Part shown: piece after piece, positions 12,150-24,510 of the stretch
Position numbering within the stretch: position 1 is the first letter of the stretch
Layout of the letters: each line of letters starts with the position of its first letter
Source of the DNA: Metridium senile
Taxonomy: Eukaryota; Cnidaria; Anthozoa; Actiniaria; Metridiidae
Length of the DNA: 64,000 nucleotides
Direction of reading: 5' to 3'
Assembly: GCA_949775045.1 (NCBI GenBank)
Contig: OX459103.1
Coordinates: 9,978,842-10,042,841 of the forward strand
Translations under genes and position numbers: made by a program
Notes under the pieces: model-generated
Told to the model about the DNA's origin: nothing
The model's database searches: none
What the model saw: only the letters and a program-made list of their open reading frames with translations

Positions 12150-12455
12150 TTTGACAGGAGGGGACGGGGGAGGGAGGGGAGGGAGGGGGAGTTGTGGGCA
12201 AACAGTATGTTGTGTGTAGGAATTGTCCTTCGTGGTTGAGCAGGGAGGGGAGGGAGGGGAGTTGTGGGCAAACAGTATGTTGTGTGTAGGAATTGTCCTT
12301 CGTGGTTGAGCAGGGAGGGGAGGGAGGGGAGTTGTGGGCAAACAGTATGTTGTGTGTAGGAATTGTCCTTCGTGGTTGAGCAGGGAGGGGAGGGAGGGGA
12401 GTTGTGGGCAAACAGTATGTTGTGTGTAGGAATTGTCCTTCGTGGTTGTGCAGGA
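12150..12455 (+). repeat. 70-bp minisatellite, four units
   Basis: GTTGTGGGCAAACAGTATGT starts at 12191, 12261, 12331 and 12401, an exact 70-bp period. Units are nearly identical and include GGGAGGGGAGGGAGGGGA. Because 70 is not a multiple of 3, the proline-rich minus-strand frames across it shift between units and are not genes. Confidence 0.95.
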
Positions 12456-12685
12456 CTTTTTTTTTTCAACTTACACGAATATTTTTTTTGTCATTGTTGC
12501 TGTGCACGATTTTTATTTTTTTCTATAATGCTGTGCTCGATTTTTTCAGTTTTGGTATTTGTCCAAGTGAGCCGCGGTTTCATCCACACAGTTTGCTATG
12601 CAACGCCTATTAAGTACAAGCGTATCGGATTCTATTCGATTCGTCCACTATGAATGCCGGATATTTCGCCCCCAGATGTTTCGCC

Positions 12686-13030
12686 ACCTTTAGGCTGATT
12701 CGCCACCTTTATTATATTCATTAAATTCACAGTAACTAACAACGCAAAACAACTAGTTTTGGCTAATATCACAGACGAGTGTATTAGTAGAAATAAGCAT
12801 TTTGAGCTTCTTTAAGATGAGCTAAACCGGCACAAATTGTAAAATTGAAACCAGTTAGATAAATTTAGGCTTACAAAGTACTGCCAATACTGCGAAACAT
12901 CCATGCGGCGAAGCATCCTCTTCCCTGTGTAAAATAAAAGGAAAACCCTAGATATTTTACCACTGCTTTTGCGCGATTTTGTGCAAGTGTCCATTTGATT
13001 CTGTCCGGCTTGCATGGGCAATTTTGATAC
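12686..13030. repeat. Dispersed repeat, copy without MITE (empty site)
   Basis: CTTTATTATATTCATTAAAT through GCATGGGCAATTTTGATA is shared with 52030-52525 plus 53218-53245. Here AACAACTAGTTTTGGCTAA is uninterrupted, whereas the other copy holds the 141-bp MITE between its two TA dinucleotides. Confidence 0.85.
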
Positions 13031-13454
13031 CGGCTAAACAGGGTGGGGAAGAGGTTTTCCTAGATACGTGATTCACCCTTAATTTGGCCTGTGATTCGTG
13101 AGAAGACAAAAAAAAACTTAAGCCGTGATCCGTGATATATCATCTTCGCCCGTGACCCGTGATTTACAGATTTTCACTATTGTGAAAATCTCCTCACACC
13201 GTTTTATGGGAATACGATGTTTTGTTCTGGCGGTTTTCTCCCCCACCTTTGATGAGAACGAAGTCTGTAAAGTGTTAATTCATCATTAGGGATGAGCTTT
13301 TCGCAACAAAACTATGTATTATTTTATGACTCAATAAACGGCCACTCCCGTGTAGTGGCCAATATATTCCAAGATAGGCCTTCATTAGTTGATTTGTCTC
13401 CGTCTTCATCAAACTGAGCTCGGCCTATGCATTGCTGGTAAAGTTTCCGAAATA

Positions 13455-13625
13455 ACAAACGGCATAAATGCGCCAAAATGACGGACTATTGCACCTGCAA
13501 AATGCCCAAAAATGACTCAAAATGACGATTTTGGATGGGCTATAGCCCAAGTAAATTGCGCAAAAATGGCCAAAAATGAAGATTTTTGATGGACTATTGC
13601 CCCTGCCAAATGCCCCAAAATGATA
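13455..13625 (+). repeat. Imperfect 45-bp repeats (GACTATTGCCC / ATGCGCAAAAATGA type)
   Basis: GATTTTTGATGGACTATTGC and GATTTTGGATGGGCTATAGC units with AAAATGCCCAAAAATGAC between them. The same family occurs at 30121-30345. Confidence 0.7.
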
Positions 13626-13929
13626 AATGAATTTTCCCCATACAAAGTCTCTTATTTTTGGCCTGGTTGCAAGCGGTTAATTTGGAGCCAGGCCAAAAAT
13701 AAGAGACGTTGTGTGAAGTGTAATCTACTTTCAAAAATTCACATCTCGGCCGTTTCACACTCAAATTAAAGGACCCCAAATTTCCGGGCAGCTAGTATAT
13801 TGACTAGTATTCTATGATAAAAGTAGTCTGAATACGAAAATATATAAAAAAAGAATTGTGACGTCATAACTCGAATTCGGTACTCTATTGAATTTTTTTA
13901 AGTTTCGCGACTGGGCTGCCTGTGATGAC

Positions 13930-16900
13930 AACAGCGACAATATATGTTCAACAGCGCTGGCATGGAAAACATTGCTACAACATTATCATTTTACCAATCA
14001 ATTTACCAATCGAAATCAACAACAACAGCCGAGAGAATACAAGATCACATATAATCATTAACATCTTCAACAACATCAACAGACAACAGCATCGTCAACA
14101 ACAACAACAGCCGACAGAATACAATATCATATATAATCATCATCATCTTCAACAACATCAACAGACAACAACATCATCAACAACAACAACAGCCGACAGA
14201 ATACAATATCATATATAATCATCATCATCTTCAACAACATCAACAGACAACTACATCATCAACAACAACAACAGCCGACAGAATACAATATCATATATAA
14301 TCATTATAATCTTCAACAACATCATCATCAACAACAACAGCCGACAGAATACAATATCATATATAATCATTATAATCTTCAACAACATCAACAGACAACA
14401 ACATCATCAACAAAAACAACAGCAGACAGAATACAATATCATATATAATCATCATCATCTTCAACAACATCAACAGACAACTACATCATCAACAAAAACA
14501 GCCGACAGAATACAATATCATATATAATCATCATCATCTTCAACAACATCAACAGACAACTACATCATCAACAACAACAGCCGACAGAATACAATATCAT
14601 ATATAATCATCATCATCTTCAACAACATCAACAGACAACAACATCATCAACAACAACAACAGCCGACAGAATACAATATCATATATAATCATTATAATCT
14701 TCAACAACATCATCAACAACAACAACAGCCGACAGAATACAATATCATATATAATCATTATAATCTTCAACAACATCATCAACAACAACAACAGCCGACA
14801 GAATACAATATCATATATAATCATCATCATCTTCAACAACATCAACAGACAACAACATCATCAACAACAACAACAGCCGACAGAATACAATATCATATAT
14901 AATCATCATCATCTTCAACAACATCAACAGACAACTACATCATCAACAACAACAACAGCCGACAGAATACAATATCATATATAATCATTATAATCTTCAA
15001 CAACATCATCATCAACAACAACAGCCGACAGAATACAATATCATATATAATCATTATAATCTTCAACAACATCAACAGACAACAACATCATCAACAAAAA
15101 CAACAGCAGACAGAATACAATATCATATATAATCATCATCATCTTCAACAACATCAACAGACAAGTACATCATCAACAAAAACAGCCGACAGAATACAAT
15201 ATCATATATAATCATCATCATCTTCAACAACATCAACAGACAACTACATCATCAACAACAACAGCCGACAGAATACAATATCATATATAATCATCATCAT
15301 CTTCAACAACATCAACAGACAACAACATCATCAACAACAACAACAGCCGACAGAATACAATATCATATATAATCATCATCATCTTCAACAACATCAACAG
15401 ACAACAACATCAACAGACAACAACATCATCAACAACAACAACAGCCGACAGAATACAATATCATATATAATCATTATAATCTTCAACAACATCATCAACA
15501 ACAACAACAGCCGACAGAATACAATATCATATATAATCATTATAATCTTCAACAACATCATCAACAACAACAACAGCCGACAGAATACAATATCATATAT
15601 AATCATTATAATCTTCAACAACATCATCAACAACAACAACAGCCGACAGAATACAATATCATATATAATCATTATAATCTTCAACAACATCATCAACAAC
15701 AACAACAGCCGACAGAATACAATATCATATATAATCATTTTAATCTTCAACAACGTCAACAACAACAGCCGACAGAATACAATTTCATATATAATCATTA
15801 TAATCTTCAACAACATCAACAACAACAGCCGACAGAATACAATTTCATATATAATCATCATCATCTTCAACAACATCAACAGACAACTACATCATCAACA
15901 ACAACAGCCGACAGAATACAATATCATATATAATCATCATCATCTTCAACAACATCAACAGACAACAACATCATCAACAACAACAACAGCCGACAGAATA
16001 CAATATCATATATAATCATCATCATCTTCAACAACATCAACAGACAACAACATCAACAGACAACAACATCATCAACAACAACAACAGCCGACAGAATACA
16101 ATATCATATATAATCATTATAATCTTCAACAACATCATCAACAACAACAACAGCCGACAGAATACAATATCATATATAATCATTATAATCTTCAACAACA
16201 TCATCAACAACAACAACAGCCGACAGAATACAATATCATATATAATCATTATAATCTTCAACAACATCATCAACAACAACAACAGCCGACAGAATACAAT
16301 ATCATATATAATCATTATAATCTTCAACAACTTCATCAACAACAACAACAGCCGACAGAATACAATATCATATATAATCATTATAATCTTCAACAACATC
16401 ATCAACAACAACAACAGCCGACAGAATACAATATCATATATAATCATTTTAATCTTCAACAACGTCAACAACAACAGCCGACAGAATACAATTTCATATA
16501 TAATCATTATAATCTTCAACAACATCAACAACAACAGCCGACAGAATACAATTTCATATATAATCATCATCATCTTCAACAACATCAACAGACAACTACA
16601 TCATCAACAAAAACAGCCGACAGAATACAATATCATATATAATCATCATCATCTTCAACAACATCAACAGACAACTACATCATCAACAACAACAGCCGAC
16701 AGAATACAATATCATATATAATCATCATCATCTTCAACAACATCAACAGACAACAACATCATCAACAACAACAACAGCCGACAGAATACAATATCATATA
16801 TAATCATCATCATCTTCAACAACATCAACAGACAACAACATCAACAGACAACAACATCATCAACAACAACAACAGCCGACAGAATACAATATCATATATA

Positions 16901-19600
16901 ATCATTATAATCTTCAACAACATCATCAACAACAACAACAGCCGACAGAATACAATATCATATATAATCATTATAATCTTCAACAACATCATCAACAACA
17001 ACAACAGCCGACAGAATACAATATCATATATAATCATCATCATCTTCAACAACATCAACAGACAACAACATCATCAACAACAACAACAGCCGACAGAATA
17101 CAATATCATATATAATCATCATCATCTTCAACAACATCAACAGACAACTACATCATCAACAACAACAACAGCCGACAGAATACAATATCATATATAATCA
17201 TTATAATCTTCAACAACATCATCATCAACAACAACAGCCGACAGAATACAATTTCATATATAATCATTATAATCTTCAACAACATCAACAACAACAGCCG
17301 ACAGAATACAATTTCATATATAATCATCATCATCTTCAACAACATCAACAGACAACTACATCATCAACAACAACAGCCGACAGAATACAATATCATATAT
17401 AATCATCATCATCTTCAACAACATCAACAGACAACAACATCATCAACAACAACAACAGCCGACAGAATACAATATCATATATAATCATCATCATCTTCAA
17501 CAACATCAACAGACAACAACATCAACAGACAACAACATCATCAACAACAACAACAGCCGACAGAATACAATATCATATATAATCATTATAATCTTCAACA
17601 ACATCATCAACAACAACAACAGCCGACAGAATACAATATCATATATAATCATTATAATCTTCAACAACATCATCAACAACAACAACAGCCGACAGAATAC
17701 AATATCATATATAATCATTATAATCTTCAACAACATCATCAACAACAACAACAGCCGACAGAATACAATATCATATATAATCATTATAATCTTCAACAAC
17801 TTCATCAACAACAACAACAGCCGACAGAATACAATATCATATATAATCATTATAATCTTCAACAACATCATCAACAACAACAACAGCCGACAGAATACAA
17901 TATCATATATAATCATTTTAATCTTCAACAACGTCAACAACAACAGCCGACAGAATACAATTTCATATATAATCATTATAATCTTCAACAACATCAACAA
18001 CAACAGCCGACAGAATACAATTTCATATATAATCATCATCATCTTCAACAACATCAACAGACAACTACATCATCAACAAAAACAGCCGACAGAATACAAT
18101 ATCATATATAATCATCATCATCTTCAACAACATCAACAGACAACTACATCATCAACAACAACAGCCGACAGAATACAATATCATATATAATCATCATCAT
18201 CTTCAACAACATCAACAGACAACAACATCATCAACAACAACAACAGCCGACAGAATACAATATCATATATAATCATCATCATCTTCAACAACATCAACAG
18301 ACAACAACATCAACAGACAACAACATCATCAACAACAACAACAGCCGACAGAATACAATATCATATATAATCATTATAATCTTCAACAACATCATCAACA
18401 ACAACAACAGCCGACAGAATACAATATCATATATAATCATTATAATCTTCAACAACATCATCAACAACAACAACAGCCGACAGAATACAATATCATATAT
18501 AATCATTATAATCTTCAACAACATCATCAACAACAATAACAGCCGACAGAATACAATATCATATATAATCATTTTAATCTTCAACAACGTCAACAACAAC
18601 AGCCGACAGAATACAATTTCATATATAATCATTATAATCTTCAACAACATCAACAACAACAGCCGACAGAATACAATTTCATATATAATCATCATCATCT
18701 TCAACAACATCAACAGACAACTACATCATCAACAACAACAGCCGACAGAATACAATATCATATATAATCATCATCATCTTCAACAACATCAACAGACAAC
18801 AACATCATCAACAACAACAACAGCCGACAGAATACAATATCATATATAATCATCATCATCTTCAACAACATCAACAGACAACAACATCAACAGACAACAA
18901 CATCATCAACAACAACAACAGCCGACAGAATACAATATCATATATAATCATTATAATCTTCAACAACATCATCAACAACAACAACAGCCGACAGAATACA
19001 ATATCATATATAATCATTATAATCTTCAACAACATCATCAACAACAACAACAGCCGACAGAATACAATATCATATATAATCATTATAATCTTCAACAACA
19101 TCATCAACAACAACAACAGCCGACAGAATACAATATCATATATAATCATTATAATCTTCAACAACATCATCAACAACAACAACAGCCGACAGAATACAAT
19201 ATCATATATAATCATCATCATCTTCAACAACATCAACAACAACAGCCGACAGAATACAATATCATATATAATCATCATCATCTTCAACAACATCATCATC
19301 AACAACAACAGCCGACAGAATACAGGATCATATATAATCATTTTAATCTTCAACAACGTCAACAACAACAACAACAGCCGACAGAATACAATATCATATA
19401 TAATCATTTTAATCTTCAACAACGTCAACAACAACAGCCGACAGAATACAATTTCATATATAATCATTATAATCTTCAACAACATCAACAACAACAGCCG
19501 ACAGAATACAATTTCATATATAATCATTATAATCTTCAACAACATCAACAACAACACCCGACAGAATACAAGATCATTATCATCATCAACAACAACAACA
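13930..19600. repeat. 5.6-kb satellite of 66-bp units with higher-order structure
   Basis: The commonest unit is 66 bp: CCGACAGAATACAATATCAT, then ATATAATCAT.ATAATCTTC and a CAACAACATCATCAACAAC tract. Variants differ by whole triplets (57-81 bp, with ATCATCATC for ATTATAATC, or an added CAACAGACAACAACATC). A block of several variants repeats with a shift of 1,469 bp: 16037-16588 matches 17506-18057, and 16825 onward matches 18294 onward. Because units are multiples of 3, long open frames (22-residue periodic, Met/Leu/Ile-rich) appear on the minus strand; they have no start context, splice sites or family resemblance and are not genes. Confidence 0.95.
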
Positions 19601-19919
19601 GACAACATTTGCATCAACAGACAATATCATCATCAACAGCAGCAACAGGAACATTATCAACAATGCCAGTAATGGAAGATATAGTCATTTGCTAAACTGG
19701 TGCTCACACTTTCAGAAAACCGCATAATGGAAGCCTAGGTGCTTTGGTCTAACCAACCAACCAACCAACAAACAAACAGACGTAAATAGAAAAAAATATA
19801 AGATAGAAAGGAAAATAATGGATATATTAATAAATATATATTAATATAAAATATAAAACTTGATTGTACTGAAATTACAACCAGTCCAGAACTAAATTAA
19901 ACGTACATAAATTTGAAAA

Positions 19920-20150
19920 TATCTATCCTACCTTGCGTCAACTACAGTGGCTCCCCGTTAGAGACACGTTTGCTAATATATTACAGAGACACTTTAATGA
20001 ACTGAAGAATGTATGAAAGGACTAACCCCAGGGTATCTTACCAACCAATTTAAGAAAAAAATCAGACATCCCGGCATTCTTTTAACACGAGTTATACCGC
20101 AAAGACCTAAACATCCCCAAACTCATGTTATAATTATTTTCTGAGCCTTC
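19920..20150 (+). pseudogene. LINE reverse-transcriptase fragment, frameshifted
   Basis: The plus strand reads L-P-T-L-R-Q-L-Q-W-L-P-V-R-D-T-F-A-N-I, then after a small disruption KGLTPGYLTNQF and further conserved-looking residues up to about 20120. LxxLxWLPVxxR..FK is the classic motif near the C-terminus of animal LINE ORF2 proteins, followed by APxYL; here the second half is in another frame and stop codons follow. A short, dead fragment. Confidence 0.65.
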
Positions 20151-20477
20151 TATTAAATCAAAACCTATAAAAATGAAGCAAATTAAAGTTCATGGGATGT
20201 ACCGTTAATTGTGAAGCAAAGCCTGCAAAGGATGTCGGCATTGCTCTATTCTTATCGATTTATTCATAGAAATGAATCGAATATATAGAAAGATTATATA
20301 TTTTGCCGTTAGCGACATTCTCTATAGAGTGTCGACTGTAACTTCGGTTGCGAAAACCATTCTTGAAACAGATAAATATTGAACCAAAACACAACACATT
20401 TGAACACAAATAGAAAAAAAATATATTATTCCATTTTATATAAAGTAGTGCTAAGGGACTGCGCAATAATTATCAGA

Positions 20478-20586
20478 AGGGGGGGGTGGGGGGGTGGGTG
20501 GGTATAGTCTAAACTTATGCCTTGAAAGAGGGGAGGGGGCAACGTCCAAAATTAATCAGTGAAGGAGGGGGGGGGGGGGGGGGGGA
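20478..20586 (+). repeat. Poly-G and GGGT tracts
   Basis: GGGGGGGTGGGGGGGTGGGT at about 20478, GGGGAGGGGG at 20531 and an uninterrupted G run of about 19-20 at 20567-20585. Quadruplex-prone and prone to assembly error. Confidence 0.8.
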
Positions 20587-20712
20587 ATAACACCTAGCTG
20601 ATGTTGACGTTGAACCTGGGTATGTTGAACATACATCAGTAACACGTGTGAACAACACATATCAAGAGACTTGGAGATTCATTATACCATTTCATATAAT
20701 ATAGTGCTATAT

Positions 20713-20773
20713 GGAAACCAAATTCAAAAATCTTATGACGTTAAACGTCATATGATTTTTGAAGTTGGTTTCC
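20713..20773. repeat. Short foldback palindrome
   Basis: GGAAACCAAATTCAAAAATC and its near-complement GATTTTTGAAGTTGGTTTCC flank ATGACGTTAAACGTCAT, giving a 61-bp hairpin. Confidence 0.85.
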
Positions 20774-20774
20774 A

Positions 20775-20855
20775 GTGAAGACTATAGGACGTCCTTGGTT
20801 TACCCTTCCATCATGAGAGATCCATGTCAATCTGTACTTGAAGATGAGATATGAT
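20775..20855 (-). pseudogene. Short decayed coding copy, related to 21260-21430
   Basis: Read on the minus strand the segment gives KYRLTWISHDGRVNQGRP and IVFTG. The same peptide with few changes occurs at 21335-21412. Two copies agreeing at protein level suggest former coding sequence, perhaps the downstream part of the broken gene at 21608-22890. Confidence 0.4.
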
Positions 20856-20990
20856 AGAGATATAGAAAGCAACTTAATAACACAGTTTGTATAAAATACA
20901 GAAAGATCTTTGATTGAACAGTTTATATAAGATATTTCATAAAGAAAGCAATTTTAAAATTTGTACAGTTTATAATATAGGATATATATA

Positions 20991-21099
20991 TACAGCTGAT
21001 CTTGAAAAGGTTGTCCACCTGAAATAGACATTTCCTATATAAACTGTATGGGAAATGTCTTACTATTTCAGGTGGACAACCTTTTCAAGATTGGCTGTA
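20991..21099. mobile_element. Foldback MITE
   Basis: TACAGCTGATCTTGAAAAGG through TTGTCCACCTGAAATA is matched by its complement at the right end, with an inner GACATTTCC / GGAAATGTC pair. A related end (CAGGTGGATAACCTTTTCTA) is present at 49578-49600. Confidence 0.8.
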
Positions 21100-21247
21100 T
21101 AGAAAAAAAATATATAATACAGTTTATATGGGATATATATAGAAAGCAAGGTTTTTTGTTGAGTTGATATATAAGCGACATAGAAATCCACCTTATTGTA
21201 CCATTTCATATAATTGTTTTTTAATTTTTTAATTTTTATTTATAACA

Positions 21248-21440
21248 ATGTTTAAGCAGGAGGCTCTCATCACCGAGGTGTTTTTCAGAGAGCTCCTGCT
21301 AAAATATAGTGGTAACGTTGTAGGATTTTGGTACTTGGATTCCAGTGAAGACTACAGGACGTCCTTGGTTTACTCTTCCATCGGCATAATAGATCCATGT
21401 CAATCTGTACTTGACGATGCAAACATAATGACCCAATTAA
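21248..21440 (-). pseudogene. Decayed coding fragment, minus strand
   Basis: Minus-strand reading gives KYRLTWIYYADGRVNQGRP, VVFTGIQVPKSYNVTTIF, a stop, then QELSEKHLGDESLLLKHC. The first half matches the copy at 20775-20855. It lies 170 bp downstream of the donor-like end of the broken gene at 21608-22890 and may be its next exon. The family is not recognised. Confidence 0.4.
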
Positions 21441-21607
21441 TTGTAATCCCTGTTCTCAGTTTTTCCCTCCTAAAGACATTTAATCCGATCTTAATATGAT
21501 GGCTCATTTGTAAATTGAAATTAAAGGAATAATAGTTATACAACACGAAAAGTGGTAAAAGTATGGATCAAAAGTATAGTTGCAAAGTAGCTTATAGCTG
21601 ATCTTAC

Positions 21608-22890
21608 CTGCCATCCTGGGTGCATTGTGACTTGGAAGACTCTTGCAGCCAAGATACTATGGTTTCCTTCAACGGTGTGTGTGGATCGCACCATCCCAAA
21701 GACTGGTTACATTTAATACTCCGTTTCTGATTAGGACAGCCATTCGACGTACATATAGTGAAAGTTGTGTGCTATTGTACAGGACATCGATATGTTTTAG
21801 AAAATAAAGGAATTCATTTCCAAAACAGTCAGCTCTTTTGAATTTGACTTTGATAGAATTTACATTCAAGAGCATTTTCTTTATGTCGTTAAATTTTCCT
21901 TGTTGCAACAAGGAAAATTTAACGACATAAAGAAAATGCTCTTGAATGGTATAGGCTTTCAATGTCTTGAAGCAATTTGCAGTCAGGCTGGTTGATTCTG
22001 GCTCTAACAAGTTCGTTGTCCTGGTATAGACTATGTAAGATGACAATCCATCCGTCTATAGGGCACGTGTTAGTGAGAGCCACTGATCCATGAAGAGCAA
22101 TGTCAGCTGATCCACCCCACACTGGATAGTGATCCATGTTCCAAGTTAGAATAACTGGTGCAACAACAAGTTGTATTGGTTGACTTGTGGAGATGAGCAA
22201 GCGATCGTCAGGTTCTCTCACACTACTTTTATAGCTATTTGGTCTTTCCTTATTTCGCTTACTATTGCCATCTTTTGGAAGTTTTACGCCCTTTATCTTT
22301 GGTGCTGAGCCTTGAGATGTTTTGGATTGTTGTTGGTGAGGATTAGAATGCTTCAAAGCCCTTTTTCTCGGTAATCAGAGGCAAGTTTCTTTGCTGTTTT
22401 TGTACAGGATGTAGCGGTTGTTTCTGTACATTTGCTTTGAAATGGTGTTCTTGAGAGAGAGACGGAAAATCGTCCACTTTAAACATATCAGTACTAGTGT
22501 TGTGGTTCCTAGACTGATTCTTATGTGGCTGGTGTTTCTGTGTAGGGGCTAATCTCTCCACAGTTGCTTTTGAGATTTGGAATTTCGATTTAAAGATAGC
22601 AAATCGTTGACGTTGAATTTGGTGTCAGGGCTGGTTGTCTTCTTGATGCGGTGCTGTTGTTTTGATAATGGCTTTGTTTCAGTACAGAGAGGAGGGAAAT
22701 CAATGAAACTCAAGCTATTTTCCTGCATCCTTGGTACGGATGATTGTTCTTTCAGGAAGATAGACGACGTCTTCTGTGGTTTTGCAGCTGGTTGTTGACA
22801 ACTTGTTGAAGAATAATAATCAGTTTTCACTTTATCCGTTTTAGGTGAGTGATTTGACTCATGTGATGCGCTAATATTAAACAACTAGAC
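21608..22890 (-). pseudogene. Broken gene of unknown family, at least four frame changes
   Basis: A long stretch of coding-like sequence on the minus strand. It starts near 22884 with a Ser/Lys/Gln-rich, low-complexity half that has a repeated short motif (IDFPPL, VDDFPSL), then a more ordered part with WNMDHYPVWGG, ALHGSVALTNTCP and IDGWIVIL. The frame changes near 22555, near 22350, at the palindrome 21863-21948 and near 21760. The last part has cysteines in the pattern C-x4-C-x8-C-x6-C and ends at a donor-like site, GGCAG|GTAAGAT (21601-21608). The breaks lie inside sequence that stays protein-like in another frame, so recent decay is more likely than introns. I do not recognise the family; a transposon-borne or recently multiplied gene is possible. 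Confidence 0.55.
21863..21948. repeat. Perfect 86-bp palindrome without spacer
   Basis: Arms of 43 bp (CATTCAAGAGCATTTTCTTT ... CCTTGTTG and the exact complement) meet with no spacer. The palindrome lies inside the broken coding sequence at 21608-22890 and is one of the points where its frame changes. Confidence 0.95.
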
Positions 22891-22944
22891 GCATAACTGC
22901 GTGAACTCGGGCTTCATTACGATTATGTAATCATTTTCTTGGAT

Positions 22945-24510
22945 TAGCTTGAGATGACTTGAAGCAAAAAAAAGTTATTTTTTTGGTCGTCCTCCTTTTC
23001 TGTTTGGTCCGTTCCTTCAGTCCGTGATCCGCTTGCCTGTACCGCTTTTACCTGGATATCGATGTTCGGTTCGTGCAGTGATACATGCGAGCTGAAAGAC
23101 TGTCTAGAAACAGTGTTATTAAAGTGGTTCTTGCAAAATAAACGCAAGAAAAAGCAAGATAGATACTAGTCACTAAAGCAATTGGTGTTATATTTGAGGC
23201 GATTTAATTTAGGCTGTTGGATGTAGTTTTCAGAGAGGCTGATTTCAGCTGTTTTATATTTGTTGTTGTCGAGCTTGACCTTGAGTTTTAAAATCGGTCA
23301 CGTTATCTGACATATTGTAAACAAAGAAATATTTCTTTCATCGTTCAACTGCTAGATAATAGGTTGAAGCGATTAAGTTTAAACTTAAAAGTTTTGCGTA
23401 TAAGTTTGTTGTTCTTTGCCGAGAAGCTAAGCGCTCGGCAATCGCCAATCAATCGCGGATCTGAAGCTTGTACGAGCTAATAGTATAGTCAATAAAATTA
23501 AACTATTGACAGATAAACTCGTTATTTTAATCAAAAATATAAAATAAATAATTACAAGAAGCAAAATATTTACCCTAAACATCACTAAAGTATTATACTG
23601 TTCAGTAGTAACAGCTTCGTCCTTTGTAACTGGTTGTGAATCAATTCCATAGCATTATGAGTTTATAGCAGGGACGATTTCTCGATAAATTCCATCATAA
23701 TAAGTTGGCTCGCTTATTTAGCCCGTAAATTGCATGATCTGTATTAAAATTCACAGTGACCCTTTCCGAAAACATTCGACATAAACTTAAGTGTAATTCT
23801 ACTGCGAATCATGTGGAGTGAGCGCATAAAATATGAGAATATTCCACCTAGAAATCAATCCTTCGACGAATCAAATATCCATGTGCTCGTATTGGCCAGT
23901 CTACGCATGCGCTGTGACCATACGCATGCGCGGTGACGACTAGACGGCGTTTTGCGACCCAAGAAAAAAAAACAACATTGAAGCCCATTTTAAGACTCGG
24001 GTTTCCTTTGGAAAGCCCGAGTAATTAATGTAAAGGCAAAACGAGATTGATAATCATCGATAGACTTGTAAGTGTACCTCAAACATGTAGATTGTTATTT
24101 CAAGAATAGTCACGACGGCATATTCTCATTCAACATGGATGTGTAGTTGTCTATATTCACCTACATATGTTTGAATAGGGTGCCACAGCTTCAAATAAGA
24201 AAGTTCTACTATAACTGTACCTGCATGGTAATGGGTAGTCATGTCATCTTTATTAGAAGATATCTTGTTGTCGAGTTGTACTGTAGTTGACTTTTTGGTT
24301 TTACTGATGAATAAACGAGAAAATCATTAATTTGGTGATAATGATAATGTTAACGATATTAATGATAAAATAAAAAAAACAAGTAATTAAAAAAAATAAT
24401 AATAATGTCAGTCATTGGCTGTCGTACGTGATGTCTCTGCTCTCGTACGAAGGAAAATAAATAACAAGCTAAAATATTTGTTTAACTATTTCACAGACAA
24501 ATAAAGTCAC
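22945..24510. other. Unassigned; one weak minus-strand exon candidate
   Basis: A 78-bp segment at 23052-23129 (minus) has an acceptor-like TTTATTTTGCAAG and a donor CCAG|GTAAAAG and stays open in the phase left by the exon at 24515-24686. The coding reading is not persuasive. The rest shows CGCATGCGC direct repeats at 23905-23935 and nothing else I can name. Confidence 0.3.

Noticed and set aside
12118..12469. Proline-rich minus-strand frames
   Set aside because: The 70-bp minisatellite shifts the frame in each unit; three overlapping frames look alike.
14597..19617. Long minus-strand frames rich in Met, Leu and Ile, up to 248 codons
   Set aside because: They follow the 66-bp satellite exactly (22-residue period); open only because the units are multiples of 3. 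No splice sites, promoter or family motif.
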